64,000 nucleotides of DNA from Streptomyces sp. NRRL F-5630 (lineage in GTDB: Bacteria; Actinomycetota; Actinomycetes; Streptomycetales; Streptomycetaceae). Location of the stretch: contig NZ_JOGO01000036.1 of the NCBI RefSeq assembly GCF_000719475.1, positions 1 through 64,000 of the forward strand, written 5' to 3'. The notes beneath the pieces are model-generated. The model was given only the letters and a program-made list of their open reading frames with translations, searched no databases and had not been told where the DNA came from. Position numbers and translations under genes: made by a program. Of the stretch, positions 1-10,126 are shown piece after piece. The stretch's first letter is position 1. Every line of letters starts with the position of its first letter.

Positions 1-69
1 TCCCGCCCCCGCCCCCCGCCCCCTGCTCCCCCAGAGGGAGGGAAGGGCCCAGCACCAAGGGGTATCCCC

Positions 70-1800
70 GTGTCCCAGTCACCGCCGCCCACCACCGCGC
101 CCTCCCCGGAGCGGCCGGGGCGCGCCCCCGCCCCCCGAGCCGGTCACCCCCGGGTACGCGAACCCGTCGTGTTCGTCGTCCTCGTGGTGCTCTCCGTCGT
201 CGGCGCGGTCATCGGGGCCGACCTCGTCGCCAAACTCGGCATCTCCGCCAACACGTCCGTCGTCGGTGCGCTCATCGCCATGCTCATCGGCCGGATACCT
301 CTCGCCGGACTGCGCTCGATGCGCGACGTGCACCGGCAGAACCTCGCGCAGAGCGCCATCTCGGCCGCGACCTTCGCCTCCGCGAACGCGCTGCTCACCT
401 CCATCGCCGTGCCCTACGTCTTCGGGCGCCAGGACCTCGTCTGGCCGATGCTCATCGGCTCCTTCGCCGGTCTCCTCATCGACACCTGGGTGCTCTATCG
501 CTCCTTCGGCTCCCGCCTCCTGCCCGCCGACGGCGCCTGGCCGCCCGGCGCGGCGGCCGCGGAGACCATCAAGGCGGGCGACAAGGGCGGCAAGCGCGCC
601 CTGGTGCTCGGCGCGGGCACGCTCGTCGGCCTCGGCGGCACCCTCCTGAGCCTGCCGTTCTCCGCCGCCGGGGTGGCCTTCCTCGGCAACGTCTGGGCGC
701 TGCTCATGTTCGGCGTCGGGCTCGGCCTCCGCGAGTTCGGCCCCGACCTCTTCCACACCGACCTCGGCGCGGGCTACGTGCCGCACGGCGTCATGGTGGG
801 AGCCGGGATCGTCGCGCTCGGGCAGGCGGTCGTCATGCTGGTACGGCGCCGGGGGAGCGGCGGGACGAGCGCGAGCGCCGCGACCCGCACGGGTGCCGCC
901 CCGAGCGGGAACGCCGCGACGGGTACGGGGGCCGCGGCGGGGCAGGCGGCGCCGGAGGCCGCCGACCCCACCACCGCGTACACCGTCGACGAGACGGCCC
1001 TGCGCCGCAGCCTCGTGCACGGCTACGCGCTCTTCGTCGCGGGCGCCGTGCTGCTCGCCGTGCTCGGCGGTCTCGTCGGCGACATGGGCCCGGCCGCCCT
1101 CGTGGGCTGGGTGCTCTTCGCCGCCTTCGCCGCGCTCGTGCACGAACTCATCGTGGGGCTCGCTGCCATGCAGTCCGGCTGGTTCCCCTCCTTCGCCGTC
1201 ACGCTCATCTTCCTCATCCTCGGGCTGCTCATCGGCATCCCCTCCGTGCCCCTCGCCCTCCTCGTCGGCTACGTGTCCGCGACCGGGCCCGCCTTCGCCG
1301 ACATGGGCTACGACCTGAAGGCCGGCTGGCTCCTGCGCCGCGAGCACCGCCCCTGGGACCCGTACGAGCGCGAAGGCCGCCGCGAGCAGTTCCGCGCCGC
1401 CCTCATCGGCTTCACCGCCGCCCTCGTCGTCGTCGCGGTGCTGTGGCAGTCCTACTTCCGGCAGGGCCTCGTGCCGCCCGTCGCCAAGGTCTACGCCGAC
1501 ACCGTGAAGAACGGCCTCGGTGAACCCGGCGTACTGCGCACCCTGCTGCTCTGGGCGATCCCCGGAGCGCTCGTCCAGCTCCTCGGCGGCGTGCGCCGCC
1601 AGATGGGCGTGATGCTCGCGACGGGCCTGCTGATCCTCACCCCGCACGCCTGCTGGATGGTCCTCGCCGCGCTCGCCGTGCGCGTCGGCTACCGCAAGTG
1701 GCGCGGCCCCCGCGCCGACGAGGAGCTGAACCTCGTGGGCGCCGGGCTCATCGCGGGCAGCTCCCTGGGCGACTCCGCCCAGATCGTCAAGGCGGGCTGA
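70..1800 (+). CDS. OPT-family oligopeptide/metal-peptide transporter
   Basis: The 576-residue product is a polytopic membrane protein with roughly a dozen or more hydrophobic segments, separated by a Ala/Thr/Gly-rich low-complexity cytoplasmic loop at about residues 260-305. The alternating Gly-rich membrane segments (for example GDKGGKRALVLGAGT near residue 173 and MVGAGIVALGQ near 240) match the OPT/YSL superfamily, which imports oligopeptides or metal chelates across the inner membrane. The start is GTG at 70, followed by a Pro-rich hydrophilic N-terminus before the first membrane helix at about residue 32. An M29-type peptidase gene follows 118 bp downstream on the same strand, consistent with a peptide-uptake and peptide-hydrolysis pair. 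The substrate cannot be read from the sequence. Confidence 0.75.
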   Translation: MSQSPPPTTAPSPERPGRAPAPRAGHPRVREPVVFVVLVVLSVVGAVIGADLVAKLGISANTSVVGALIAMLIGRIPLAGLRSMRDVHRQNLAQSAISAATFASANALLTSIAVPYVFGRQDLVWPMLIGSFAGLLIDTWVLYRSFGSRLLPADGAWPPGAAAAETIKAGDKGGKRALVLGAGTLVGLGGTLLSLPFSAAGVAFLGNVWALLMFGVGLGLREFGPDLFHTDLGAGYVPHGVMVGAGIVALGQAVVMLVRRRGSGGTSASAATRTGAAPSGNAATGTGAAAGQAAPEAADPTTAYTVDETALRRSLVHGYALFVAGAVLLAVLGGLVGDMGPAALVGWVLFAAFAALVHELIVGLAAMQSGWFPSFAVTLIFLILGLLIGIPSVPLALLVGYVSATGPAFADMGYDLKAGWLLRREHRPWDPYEREGRREQFRAALIGFTAALVVVAVLWQSYFRQGLVPPVAKVYADTVKNGLGEPGVLRTLLLWAIPGALVQLLGGVRRQMGVMLATGLLILTPHACWMVLAALAVRVGYRKWRGPRADEELNLVGAGLIAGSSLGDSAQIVKAG

Positions 1801-1918
1801 GCCCCCGCCCCTCGACCACCTCCCCGCACGGCGCCGCGCACCGGGGCGCCGGGCACCACGGTGCCCCGGAGACACCTCGCCGGAGCACCACCGCACCACC
1901 GAAGGAGACACCAGCACC

Positions 1919-2986
1919 ATGGAGATGTACAGCCGCCTCGAACCGAGGCCCGAGTACCTGAGCTACGAACTCGCCCTCGCCGCCCGCAAGCTCGTCGAGC
2001 AGGTCATGCTCGTCAAGCCCGGCGAGCACGTCGTCCTCACCGGCGACACGAGCAGTGACCGCCGCGTCGTGGAGGCCACCGCGCAGGCGGTCGCCGCCGC
2101 GGGCGCCCACCCCGTCGTGGTCTGGTACGAGACGATGCCTGGCTCCTCGATGGAGCCGCCCCGCCCGGTCGCCGGGGCGATAGCCGACGCCGACGTGTGG
2201 ATCGAGTTCGCCGTCTCCTACGTCATGCACTCCGACGCCTTCCGCCGCGCGATGGCGAACGGCTGCCGCTACACCAACCTGACCGCGATGGACGTGCACA
2301 TGCTCGTCGCGACGGTGGGCCGCCCCGACTTCGAGGGCGTCATCAAGCTCGGCAAGGCCCTCGTACGGCTCCTGGAGCAGGCCGAGGAGGTGCGCATCAC
2401 CTCCGCGAACGGCACCGACATCCGCGGCCGCAACGGGGACCGGCCGATCAACCTGCGCGGCAAGCCCGCCGAGAAGCCCGGCGAGACCGTCATGCTCTCG
2501 GGCCAGATCTCGTGGAACCCGCTGGAGGAGACGCAGGAAGGCGTCCTCGTCTTCGACGGCGCCCTGTGGCCGCCGGACCAGCTCGGGCTGCTGCGCTCCC
2601 CGGTGCGCTGCACCGTCGAGAAGGGCGTCGTCACCAAGATCGAGGGCGAGGGGCAGGACGCGGAGATCTTCCGCCGCTGGATGGCGTCCTGGGAGGACCC
2701 GAACATGTACCGGGTCGCGCACTGGTCGCTCGGCTTCAACCCCGGCGTCCCGGCGCCCACCGGGCGCATCGTCGAGGACGAGCGCGTCTTCGGCTGCGTG
2801 GAACTCGGCATCGGTACCAAGGGCGCCTGGATAGGTGGCGAGCCCTGGGTCTCCGCCGCCCACACCGACGGCTCCGTCCTCGGCCCCTCGCTCCACCTCG
2901 ACGGCGAGTGCGTCGAGCGCGACGGCGTCTACGTCCACCCCGAACTCGTGGAGATCTGCCGCGAACTGGGCGTCGCCGGCTACTGA
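1919..2986 (+). CDS. M29-type aminopeptidase (NicX-like fold)
   Basis: The 355-residue protein resembles the M29 metallo-aminopeptidase family and the related NicX ring-cleaving dioxygenases. It has the N-terminal phrase KPGEHVVLTGDTSSD (about residues 40-54) and a C-terminal metal-site-like region with GCVELGIGTKG (about 290-300) and SAAHTDGSVLGPSLHLDG (about 313-330), where Glu, His and Asp can serve as ligands. The family is a cytoplasmic dinuclear metal enzyme. ATG at 1919 has a GGAG about 14 nt upstream. It lies between an OPT transporter and an S33-type peptidase, so peptide catabolism is the likely role. Peptidase versus dioxygenase activity cannot be separated by sequence alone. Confidence 0.7.
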   Translation: MEMYSRLEPRPEYLSYELALAARKLVEQVMLVKPGEHVVLTGDTSSDRRVVEATAQAVAAAGAHPVVVWYETMPGSSMEPPRPVAGAIADADVWIEFAVSYVMHSDAFRRAMANGCRYTNLTAMDVHMLVATVGRPDFEGVIKLGKALVRLLEQAEEVRITSANGTDIRGRNGDRPINLRGKPAEKPGETVMLSGQISWNPLEETQEGVLVFDGALWPPDQLGLLRSPVRCTVEKGVVTKIEGEGQDAEIFRRWMASWEDPNMYRVAHWSLGFNPGVPAPTGRIVEDERVFGCVELGIGTKGAWIGGEPWVSAAHTDGSVLGPSLHLDGECVERDGVYVHPELVEICRELGVAGY

Positions 2987-3050
2987 GCCCGGCCCCGCCC
3001 GCGCGCCGCACGCGCCCGCCCCACCCGTCACCCCCGCACTGGAGCCGGAC

Positions 3051-4322
3051 TTGACCGACCTGACCACCTACCGACACAACGGGCTCGTCTGCACCGACCA
3101 CACCCTCGACGTCCCGCTCGACCACAGCAGGCCCGAAGGAGCGCGCCTCTCCCTCTTCGCCCGCGAGGTCGTCGCCGAGGGTCTGGAGGGCCGCGCGCTG
3201 CCGCGGCTGCTCTGGCTCCAGGGCGGGCCCGGCGGGCGCGCCGAGCGCCCGAACGCCGCGGGCGCCTGGCTGCGCCGCGCGCTGCGGGACTTCCGCGTCG
3301 TCCTCCTGGACCAGCGCGGCACGGGCTGCTCCACGCCCGCCGACCGCACCACCCTCGCCGCCTGCCCCGACCCGGCCTCCTACCTCGGCCACTTCCGGGC
3401 CGACGCCATCGTGCGCGACGCCGAACTGCTGCGCCGCCACCTCCAGGGCGACCGCCCCTGGACCGTGCTCGGCCAGAGCTTCGGGGGCTTCTGCACGCTC
3501 ACCTACCTGAGCCTCGCGCCCGAGGGCCTCTCGCGCGCCCTGATCACCGGCGGACTGCCCACCCTCACCGGGCACGCCGACGACGTCTACCGGGCCGCCT
3601 ACCGGCGCGTCCTGGACGCCAACTCCCATTACTTCGCCCGCTACCCGGGCGACCGGGAACTCGCGGCCCGGGTCATGGACCACCTCCGCGCGCACGAGGT
3701 GGCGATGCCCTCGGGCGAGCGGCTGACGGCCCGCCGCTTCCAGACCCTGGGCATCACCTTCGGCACGTCCTCCGCGTACGACTCCCTGCACTACCTCCTG
3801 GAGACCGCCTTCGTCCCGGGCCCGCACGGGCCCGCGCTCTCCGACCCGTTCCTGCGCGGCGTCGACGCGGTCGTCTCCTTCGCCCCCCGGCCGCTCTACG
3901 CCGTCCTGCACGAGGCGATCTACGCCCAGGGCGGCCGCGCCACCGCCTGGTCGGCACACCGGGTGCGTGCGGAGTTCCCCGAGTTCGACGCGGAGCGCCC
4001 GGGGCCACCGCTCTTCACGGGCGAGATGATCTACCCCTGGATGTTCGACGAGGACCCCGCTCTGGTCCCGCTCAAGTCCGCCGCCGAGACCCTCGCCGCG
4101 CGCACCGACTGGCCGGCCCTCTACGACCTCGACCGGCTCGCCGCCAACGAGGTTCCCGTCGCCGCCGCCGTGTACCGGCACGACATGTTCGTGGACCACG
4201 ACCAGTCCCTGGAGACCGCCGCGCGCGTACGGGGCCTGCGCCCCTGGGTCTCCGCCGACCACCGCCACGACGGGGTGAAGGCCGACCCGCAGGTCCTGGA
4301 CCACCTGCTCGGCCTCGGCTGA
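3051..4322 (+). CDS. Alpha/beta-hydrolase, proline iminopeptidase-like (S33)
   Basis: The 423-residue product is an alpha/beta hydrolase. It has the oxyanion-hole strand [10 protein letters not shown] near residue 50, [10 protein letters not shown] near residue 85 (the DQRG signature of prolyl iminopeptidases) and the nucleophile elbow GQSFGGF near residue 140, so Ser in GQS is the presumed nucleophile. The catalytic Asp and His would lie in the C-terminal segment, which has YRHDMFVDH and later Asp/His residues. I chose TTG at 3051 because GGAG sits 6 nt upstream and upstream in-frame codons read only as Pro/Ala-rich noise. It starts 64 bp after the M29-like gene and is probably co-transcribed. 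Confidence 0.8.
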   Translation: MTDLTTYRHNGLVCTDHTLDVPLDHSRPEGARLSLFAREVVAEGLEGRALPRLLWLQGGPGGRAERPNAAGAWLRRALRDFRVVLLDQRGTGCSTPADRTTLAACPDPASYLGHFRADAIVRDAELLRRHLQGDRPWTVLGQSFGGFCTLTYLSLAPEGLSRALITGGLPTLTGHADDVYRAAYRRVLDANSHYFARYPGDRELAARVMDHLRAHEVAMPSGERLTARRFQTLGITFGTSSAYDSLHYLLETAFVPGPHGPALSDPFLRGVDAVVSFAPRPLYAVLHEAIYAQGGRATAWSAHRVRAEFPEFDAERPGPPLFTGEMIYPWMFDEDPALVPLKSAAETLAARTDWPALYDLDRLAANEVPVAAAVYRHDMFVDHDQSLETAARVRGLRPWVSADHRHDGVKADPQVLDHLLGLG

Positions 4323-4455
4323 GGAACTGCCGGGGGAGGGGCGCGGAACCGGGAGAGCGGGGCCGCGCCCCCGCCCCGGCGGTGCGTGAAGGGCCGTCGC
4401 CGTCCGTGCCGCCCCGGCGCTGCGCGAAGGCGCGCCGCCGTCCGGCGGCGCCCCC

Positions 4456-6858
4456 TCACCCCAGCGCGGCCCGCAAGTACGTCGCCGTCCGGCTCCCCTC
4501 CGCCTTCGCCACGTCCTCCGGGCGGCCCTCCGCCACGAGGCGGCCGCCCTGGTCGCCGCCGCCCGGACCGAGATCGACGACCCAGTCCGCCGAGGCGACG
4601 ACGGCCATGTCGTGCTCGACGACCACGACCGTGTCGCCCGCGTCGACGAGGCGGTTGAGCTGGCGCAGCAGCACGTCGACGTCGGCGGGGTGGAGGCCCG
4701 TCGTGGGCTCGTCGAGGATGTAGGCGGTGTGGCCGCGGTGCACGCGCTGCAACTCGGTCGCGAGCTTGATGCGCTGGGCCTCGCCGCCCGACAGCTCCGT
4801 GGCCGGCTGGCCGAGGCGCAGGTAGCCGAGGCCGACGTCGAGGAGCGTGCGGAGGCTGCGCGCGACGGCGGGGACGTCCGCGAAGAAGTCCGCCGCGGAC
4901 TCGACCGTCAGGCCGAGTACGTCCGCGATGTTCTTGTCCCGGTAGCGCACTTCGAGCGTGTCGGGGTTGTAGCGGGCACCGTGGCAGTCCGGGCAGGGCG
5001 CGTACGTGCTCGGCAGGAAGAGGAGTTCGACCGAGACGAAGCCCTCGCCCTGGCACGTCTCGCAGCGCCCGCCGCTGTTGTTGAACGAGAACCGTCCCGC
5101 GCCGTACCCGCGCGCCCTCGCCTCCTCCGTCGCGGCGAAGACTTTCCGCACGGTGTCGAAGAGCCCTGTGTAGGTGGCGAGGTTGGAGCGGGGCGTGCGG
5201 CCGATGGGGCGCTGGTCGACCCGTACGACGCGCTGGACGCCCTCCGCCCCTTCGAGCGCCGTGTACGGCGGGGCGGGGCCCGGGTCCTCGCCGCGCGCCC
5301 GCGCGTCGAGCGCGCCCGCGAGGACGTCGGGCACGAGCGTCGACTTGCCCGAGCCCGACACCCCCGTCACGGCGGTGAGCACGCCGAGCGGCACGCGTAC
5401 GTCGACGCCGTCGATGTTGTGCTTGCGCACCCCGCGAAGGCGCACCCACCCGGCGGGCTCGCGCGGCGGCGCCGGGCGCGGGCGCGGCCCGCCGAAGAGG
5501 TACTCCCTGGTCACCGAGGCGGCGACGTCCCGGAGCCCGGCGACGGGCCCGCTGTGCAGCACCTCGCCACCGTGCTCCCCGGCACCGGGGCCGACGTCCA
5601 CGAGCCAGTCGGCGTGCCGCATGACCGTGAGGTGGTGCTCGACGACGAAGACCGAGTTGCCCGCCTGCTTGAGCCCGTGCAGGACGTCGAGCAGCGCCTC
5701 CGTGTCGGCGGGGTGCAGCCCCGCCGAGGGCTCGTCGAGCACGTACACGACACCGAAGAGCCCGGAGCGGAGCTGACTGGCGAGGCGCAGGCGTTGCAGT
5801 TCGCCGGCCGAGAGCGTCGGGGTCGCGCGGTCGAGCGAGAGGTAGCCCAGGCCGAGACCGATCACCGTCTCGACACGCGGGAGCAGGTCCTCCACGAGCA
5901 CGCGCGCCGTGGTCCCGCCGCCCGCCTCGCGCAGCATCGCCGCGAGCGCGGTGAGCGGCAGCCGGACCGCCTCGGCGATCGTCCGCCCCGCGAAAGTCAC
6001 GGCGAGGGCCTCCGGCTTGAGCCGCGTCCCGTGGCACACGGGGCACGGCTCGCTCACGAGGAAGCGCGCCGCCTTGGCGCGCAGCACGTCGCTCTTGGAG
6101 TCGGCGAAGGTCTTCATCACGTACCGGCGCGCGCTCTGGTACGTGCCCTGGTACGGGCGTTGCACCCGGCCCGCCTCGCGGACCGGCTCGACCGTCACGG
6201 TCGGTGTCTCGTCCGTGAAGAGGATCCACTCGCGCTCCGCCGGGTCGAGTTCCCGCCAGGGCCGGTCCACGTCGTGGCCGAGCGCGTCGAGCACGTCCCG
6301 CAGGTTCTTGCCCTGCCAGGCCCCGGGCCAGGCGGCGATCGCGCCCTCGCGGATCGTGAGGGAGGGATCGGGGACGAGCAGTTCCTCGGTCGTGCGGTGC
6401 ACGCGGCCGAGGCCGTGGCACGCCGGGCAGGCGCCCACGGCCGTGTTCGGCGAGAACGAGTCCGAGTCGAGCCGTTCGGCGCCCTCGGGGTAGGTCCCGG
6501 CGCGCGACCAGAGCATACGGAGCAGGTTGGAGATCGTCGTCACGGTGCCGACCGAGGAACGCGAGGAGCCGGCCGAACGGCGCTGCTGGAGCGAGACGGC
6601 GGGCGGGAGCCCGGTGATCTCCCCGACGTGCGGGGCGCCGACCTGGTGGATGAGCCGTCTGGCGTACGGGGCGACGGACTCGAAGTAGCGTCGCTGGGCC
6701 TCGGCGTAGATCGTCCCGAAGGCGAGCGAGGACTTCCCCGAGCCCGAGACGCCGGTGAAGACGGCGAGGACGTCGCGCGGCACGTCGACGTCGACGTCCC
6801 GCAGATTGTTCTCGCGCGCGCCGCGCACCCGGACGCAGGGATCGTGGGGGCTCTCCAT
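4456..6858 (-). CDS. UvrA-like ABC excinuclease paralogue
   Basis: The product is about 800 residues. It has duplicated ABC ATPase halves: Walker [10 protein letters not shown] near residue 36 and GVSGSGKST near 500, signature sequences [12 protein letters not shown] and [12 protein letters not shown], and zinc-binding CxxC pairs in [18 protein letters not shown] and CETCQGEGF...CPDCHG. Housekeeping UvrA is about 950 residues, so this shorter version fits the UvrA-like paralogues often found in antibiotic producers and linked to DNA repair or drug resistance. Start: ATG at 6858 (MESPHDP). The open frame continues upstream but gives Pro/Arg-rich sequence through a large palindrome and is not believable. 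It is transcribed leftwards and alone. Confidence 0.85.
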   Translation of the reverse strand: MESPHDPCVRVRGARENNLRDVDVDVPRDVLAVFTGVSGSGKSSLAFGTIYAEAQRRYFESVAPYARRLIHQVGAPHVGEITGLPPAVSLQQRRSAGSSRSSVGTVTTISNLLRMLWSRAGTYPEGAERLDSDSFSPNTAVGACPACHGLGRVHRTTEELLVPDPSLTIREGAIAAWPGAWQGKNLRDVLDALGHDVDRPWRELDPAEREWILFTDETPTVTVEPVREAGRVQRPYQGTYQSARRYVMKTFADSKSDVLRAKAARFLVSEPCPVCHGTRLKPEALAVTFAGRTIAEAVRLPLTALAAMLREAGGGTTARVLVEDLLPRVETVIGLGLGYLSLDRATPTLSAGELQRLRLASQLRSGLFGVVYVLDEPSAGLHPADTEALLDVLHGLKQAGNSVFVVEHHLTVMRHADWLVDVGPGAGEHGGEVLHSGPVAGLRDVAASVTREYLFGGPRPRPAPPREPAGWVRLRGVRKHNIDGVDVRVPLGVLTAVTGVSGSGKSTLVPDVLAGALDARARGEDPGPAPPYTALEGAEGVQRVVRVDQRPIGRTPRSNLATYTGLFDTVRKVFAATEEARARGYGAGRFSFNNSGGRCETCQGEGFVSVELLFLPSTYAPCPDCHGARYNPDTLEVRYRDKNIADVLGLTVESAADFFADVPAVARSLRTLLDVGLGYLRLGQPATELSGGEAQRIKLATELQRVHRGHTAYILDEPTTGLHPADVDVLLRQLNRLVDAGDTVVVVEHDMAVVASADWVVDLGPGGGDQGGRLVAEGRPEDVAKAEGSRTATYLRAALG

Positions 6859-6934
6859 ACGGAGATCGTAGGCAGGCGGGGGAGTCGCCGCAGGTCCGGG
6901 GCGGGGGAGCGGGGCGGGGCCCGTGGGCGAGAAG

Positions 6935-6990
6935 GTGACGGCCGCGAGGGCCCCGTACCGGGGGCGGTACGGGGCCCTCGCGGCCGTCAC
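6935..6990. terminator. 25-bp perfect inverted repeat, probable terminator
   Basis: Bases 6935-6959 are the exact reverse complement of 6966-6990, with a 6-nt loop. The hairpin lies 14 bp past the stop of the leftward radical-SAM-like gene and ahead of the leftward uvrA-like gene, so it fits a strong intrinsic terminator or transcriptional barrier of the GC-rich, U-poor Streptomyces type. There is no T tract on either side. Confidence 0.75.
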
Positions 6991-7003
6991 AGGGGCGCGG
7001 GCG

Positions 7004-8338
7004 TCACACGACGCTCGGCGCCACCGAACTGTTCGGGTCGAGGCTGTCCATGAAGGAACTCACCGAGAAGACGGCGTTGCCCGCCCCCGCCGGGCCGTAG
7101 CCGGGGGGCGAGGAGAGCCCGTACTCCTCCATCGTCGCCCGGTACGCCTGGAGCAGCCGGATGTGGTACTCCAGCGGCGCCCCGCCCGGATTGGTCTTGC
7201 CGAGCGGCGTGGTGGGCTCGGGGCACCACGTCGTGAAGCGCGGGGTGATCCCGTGCGACATGAAGAAGCGCAGGCCCTCGGTCGTCGAGGCGATCGCCTC
7301 GTCCACCGTCGTGAAGCCGAAGGGCTCGGCCATCTCGACGCCCGCGACGAAGTTCGGGATGACATTGCGCGCGCCGAAGATCTCGGCCGAGTCCAGGATG
7401 CGCTTGTGCCACTCGTCGCGGCCGACGTAGCGCTCCTTGCCGGGGCAGTACAGCTCGAAGAGCCGCCGGTCCCACACCTCGAAGTTGGGGTGGTAGATCT
7501 GCACCCCGTAGTCCTTGAAGCGCCGCACGTCGTCCTTGGGCAGCGCCTGGGCGACGACCTTGCCGATCCAGCGGCCGGGGAAGCGCTCCTCGATCGCCTT
7601 CGCGTAGTGCCCGTAGAAGTCCGCCTCGTCGCGCCCGGCGACCTTCGAGGTGATCGCGCCGCCCGTCAGCGTGTACGCGGTGGAGGTTTTCGCCGTGTCG
7701 TACTTGTCGATGATCTCCAGCGCCTCCAGGACCTCGTCCACGTCCTTGACGCCGGTGTACGGGCGGCCCGCCGCCTTGTGCTGGCGCCAGTTGTGGTTGA
7801 TGTCGCAGTACTGGCACTCCTCCTTGGCACCGAAGTACTGGCACACCCGGAACACCGTGAGGTAGATCAGGTAGCCCCACTGGATCGTCGGCGCGACCTC
7901 CATCACCGACTTGCCGTTGGAGAGCTTGTGCTTGTAGTACTCCGGCATAGGCGGCACGCCCACGTCCGCGATCCGCTTGCCGTCGAGGAAGAGCGCGAGC
8001 ATCCCGTCCTCGTCGGCGGCCACCCGGTAGGGCGAGGCGGGGTTCACGCGCACGGAGACGACGGTGCGGCGCAGGTCGTAGGGGCCTCCGGTGAGGACGA
8101 TCTCCTCGGGCGGACGGCGCAGCGCGGCCTCGCCCAGCTCGGGGAGCGTCCCGTGGTCGAAGGAGAAGATGAAGTACGACTTCGGTTTGACCTCGCCCGA
8201 CTCGTTGTCGCTCAGCGCCGACTTGTCGAAGGCCACGCCGCCGCGCAGCAGGTCCTCCTTGAAGACCGCTTCCCTCGGTACCCCGGGGAACCGGCTGAGC
8301 AGGTCCTCCACCAGGGCCGTACGGCTGTCCATCCTCAC
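7004..8338 (-). CDS. Radical-SAM-like enzyme with an atypical cysteine motif
   Basis: The 444-residue protein has a cysteine cluster spaced CX8CX2C (CQYF...ECQYCDIN at about residues 178-190), followed by features of a radical-SAM TIM barrel such as a Gly-rich strand (AYTLTGGAI near 245) and later conserved Glu/Asn strands. The spacing differs from canonical CX3CX2C, so this is either a variant radical-SAM family or another Fe-S enzyme. It is soluble and has no signal peptide. Starts at 8338 or at the next Met codon, 8332, are both possible. It lies between the LLM oxidoreductase and the UvrA-like gene, all leftward. The substrate is unknown. Confidence 0.6.
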   Translation of the reverse strand: MRMDSRTALVEDLLSRFPGVPREAVFKEDLLRGGVAFDKSALSDNESGEVKPKSYFIFSFDHGTLPELGEAALRRPPEEIVLTGGPYDLRRTVVSVRVNPASPYRVAADEDGMLALFLDGKRIADVGVPPMPEYYKHKLSNGKSVMEVAPTIQWGYLIYLTVFRVCQYFGAKEECQYCDINHNWRQHKAAGRPYTGVKDVDEVLEALEIIDKYDTAKTSTAYTLTGGAITSKVAGRDEADFYGHYAKAIEERFPGRWIGKVVAQALPKDDVRRFKDYGVQIYHPNFEVWDRRLFELYCPGKERYVGRDEWHKRILDSAEIFGARNVIPNFVAGVEMAEPFGFTTVDEAIASTTEGLRFFMSHGITPRFTTWCPEPTTPLGKTNPGGAPLEYHIRLLQAYRATMEEYGLSSPPGYGPAGAGNAVFSVSSFMDSLDPNSSVAPSVV

Positions 8339-8435
8339 TCCTCACTCTCCCCCGTGTCCTGGCCGCCCACGGTAGACCCCCGTGCGCGACACCTCTGGCA
8401 CCCCTCCTGCCCCTCATGGCCGGGGGCACCGGGGT

Positions 8436-9464
8436 CTATTGTCCGGTTCGCCCCGCGAGCCCCGTCAGCCGGGCCAGCCTCCGGTACGAATCGACGAGCG
8501 CGGCACGGTCGTAGGTGCTCGTCGTCACGAGGTACTCGTCGGCGCCCGTACGGGTCAGCAGCCGCTCCAGCTCCGCCGCGACCTCCTCCTCGGTGCCCGC
8601 GACGTGCCCGCGCAGCGCCTCCTCGTACAGCGGGCGCTCCCGCTCGCTCAGCGTCCGGCCCTCGATCTCTTCGGCGGGGACGAGCGGCGGGAAGACGCCC
8701 CGGGTACGGGACCACATCGAGGCGTACGCCTCCGGGAGGAGCAGCCGCCGCGCCTCCTCCGCCGTCCCGGCGACGGCGACCGTCCCGGAGAGGACGACGT
8801 ACGGCTCCGGGTTCCCCGGCGAGGGGCGGAAATCCGCACGGTAGGCGTCGAGCGTGCGCAGCAACTCGTCCTCGCCGCGCACCGCCGCGATCACGAGCGG
8901 CAGCCCGGCGCGCGCGGCGAGGCCCGCGCCCCGCCCGGTGGCGAGCACGAAGAACGGCGGGCGCAGGCCCTCGGCGGTGACCGCGTGCACACCCCGGTAC
9001 GTGGACTGCGTGCCGTCGAACCAGCCGCGCAGCTCCGCGAGCTGTTCGCCGAAGCGCTCCAGGGCCGCGTCCTCCTTGTCGTGCCCGAGCGCGCGCCGCA
9101 CCTCGTTCGTGAAACCGACCGAGCGGCCGAGGCCGAGATCGGCACGGCCGGGGTGGAGTCCCGCGAGCACACCGAACTGCTCGGCGACGACGAAGGGCCG
9201 GTGGTTGGGCAGCATGACGCCGCCCGTGCCGACCCTGATCCGCTCCGTCGCCCCCGCCACGGCCGTCGCGAGCACGAGCGGGGCCGCCCCGGCGACACCG
9301 GGCACGCCGTGGTGCTCGGCGACCCAGAAGCGGTGGTAGCCGAGCGCCTCCGCCTCCCGGGCGAGGGCGACGGAGTCGCGCAGGGCCTCGCCCGCCGAGT
9401 GGCCCTCGCGCACGCGGGAGCGGTCGAGCACGGAGAACGCGGTGGTGTCGATGGCGGAACTCAC
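8436..9464 (-). CDS. LLM-class flavin-dependent oxidoreductase
   Basis: The product of about 342 residues is a luciferase-like (LLM) FMN/F420 oxidoreductase of the short MsnO8-like type. It opens with the strand TAFSVLDRS, then has RFWVAEHHGVPGVAG near residue 38 (the AEHH signature), RIRVGTGGVMLPNHRP near residue 65 and DLGLGRSVGF near 100. The family reduces or monooxygenates small substrates with reduced flavin. I chose GTG at 9464 because homologues begin with this type of N-terminus. A TTG at 9476 has GGAG only 2 nt upstream and cannot be excluded. It is divergent from the HAD gene, 98 bp away. Confidence 0.8.
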   Translation of the reverse strand: MSSAIDTTAFSVLDRSRVREGHSAGEALRDSVALAREAEALGYHRFWVAEHHGVPGVAGAAPLVLATAVAGATERIRVGTGGVMLPNHRPFVVAEQFGVLAGLHPGRADLGLGRSVGFTNEVRRALGHDKEDAALERFGEQLAELRGWFDGTQSTYRGVHAVTAEGLRPPFFVLATGRGAGLAARAGLPLVIAAVRGEDELLRTLDAYRADFRPSPGNPEPYVVLSGTVAVAGTAEEARRLLLPEAYASMWSRTRGVFPPLVPAEEIEGRTLSERERPLYEEALRGHVAGTEEEVAAELERLLTRTGADEYLVTTSTYDRAALVDSYRRLARLTGLAGRTGQ

Positions 9465-9562
9465 GGTCGTGATCAACGCTCCGGGTGGGCGCGGGATTCC
9501 CGGCGGAGGGGTTCGCCGTACGGCCGGGACCGGGTCGGCAGGCGGCCCCGTACGGTGGGAGT

Positions 9563-10051
9563 GTGCGCGATACCCGGCCGCTGGCCCTCTTCGACCTCGA
9601 CAACACCCTCTCGGACGCGGGGCACCGGCAGCACTTCCTGCGCGGCGCCCGCAAGGACTGGCCGGGCTTCCTCGCCGCCGCCGTGGACGATCCGCCGCTC
9701 GCCGACGGCCTCGCACTCGTCCGCAGGACGGAGGCGGAGGGCACCGCGATCGGCTACCTGACCGGGCGTCCGGAGCGCTGCCGGGCCGACACGGTGCGCT
9801 GGCTCGCGGAGCAGGGACTGCCGGAGGGGCCGCTGTGGCTGCGCGGCGACGCGGACCGCAGGCCGGCCAGGGTCACCAAACTGGAGCGGCTGCGCGCCCT
9901 GGCCCGTACCCGCCCGGTCGCCTTCCTCGCGGACGACGACGAACTCGTGTGCCGGGACGCGGAGGCGGCGGGCTTCCGCGTCGTCCGGGCGGTGTGGGGG
10001 CGCGAGGCGACGGAACTGCACGAGGCGCAGGAGAAGGACGGGCGGACGTGA
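9563..10051 (+). CDS. HAD-like acid phosphatase/polynucleotide phosphatase
   Basis: The 162-residue protein has HAD motif I LFDLDNTLSD near residue 9 (catalytic Asp pair DxD), motif II Thr in YLTGRPERC near 64, and a C-terminal motif FLADDDELVCRDA near 120. No cap domain is apparent, as in T4 PseT-like 3'-phosphatase domains. GTG at 9563 has no separate ribosome site; TACGGT at 9551-9556 could be a -10 box giving a nearly leaderless mRNA. The gene is convergent with the small gene at 10127-10573. Confidence 0.7.
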   Translation: MRDTRPLALFDLDNTLSDAGHRQHFLRGARKDWPGFLAAAVDDPPLADGLALVRRTEAEGTAIGYLTGRPERCRADTVRWLAEQGLPEGPLWLRGDADRRPARVTKLERLRALARTRPVAFLADDDELVCRDAEAAGFRVVRAVWGREATELHEAQEKDGRT

Positions 10052-10126
10052 GGGTCTCGCGGTGCCGTCACGGGGGCGGCGGGTAGCCCTTTCACGCCTG
10101 GGTTCCGGGACCCTCTCGCATGGCGA

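Noticed and set aside
79..1920. A 613-codon open frame on the minus strand opposite the OPT transporter
   Set aside because: It is the GC-bias shadow of a real membrane-protein gene: composition is Ala/Arg/Gly/Glu-rich without domains and it spans the intergenic region. The plus-strand gene has convincing membrane helices.
4612..7053. An 813-codon plus-strand open frame opposite the UvrA-like gene
   Set aside because: The minus-strand frame carries both ABC ATPase domains and zinc motifs. The plus-strand frame has no motif and runs through the 25-bp palindrome.
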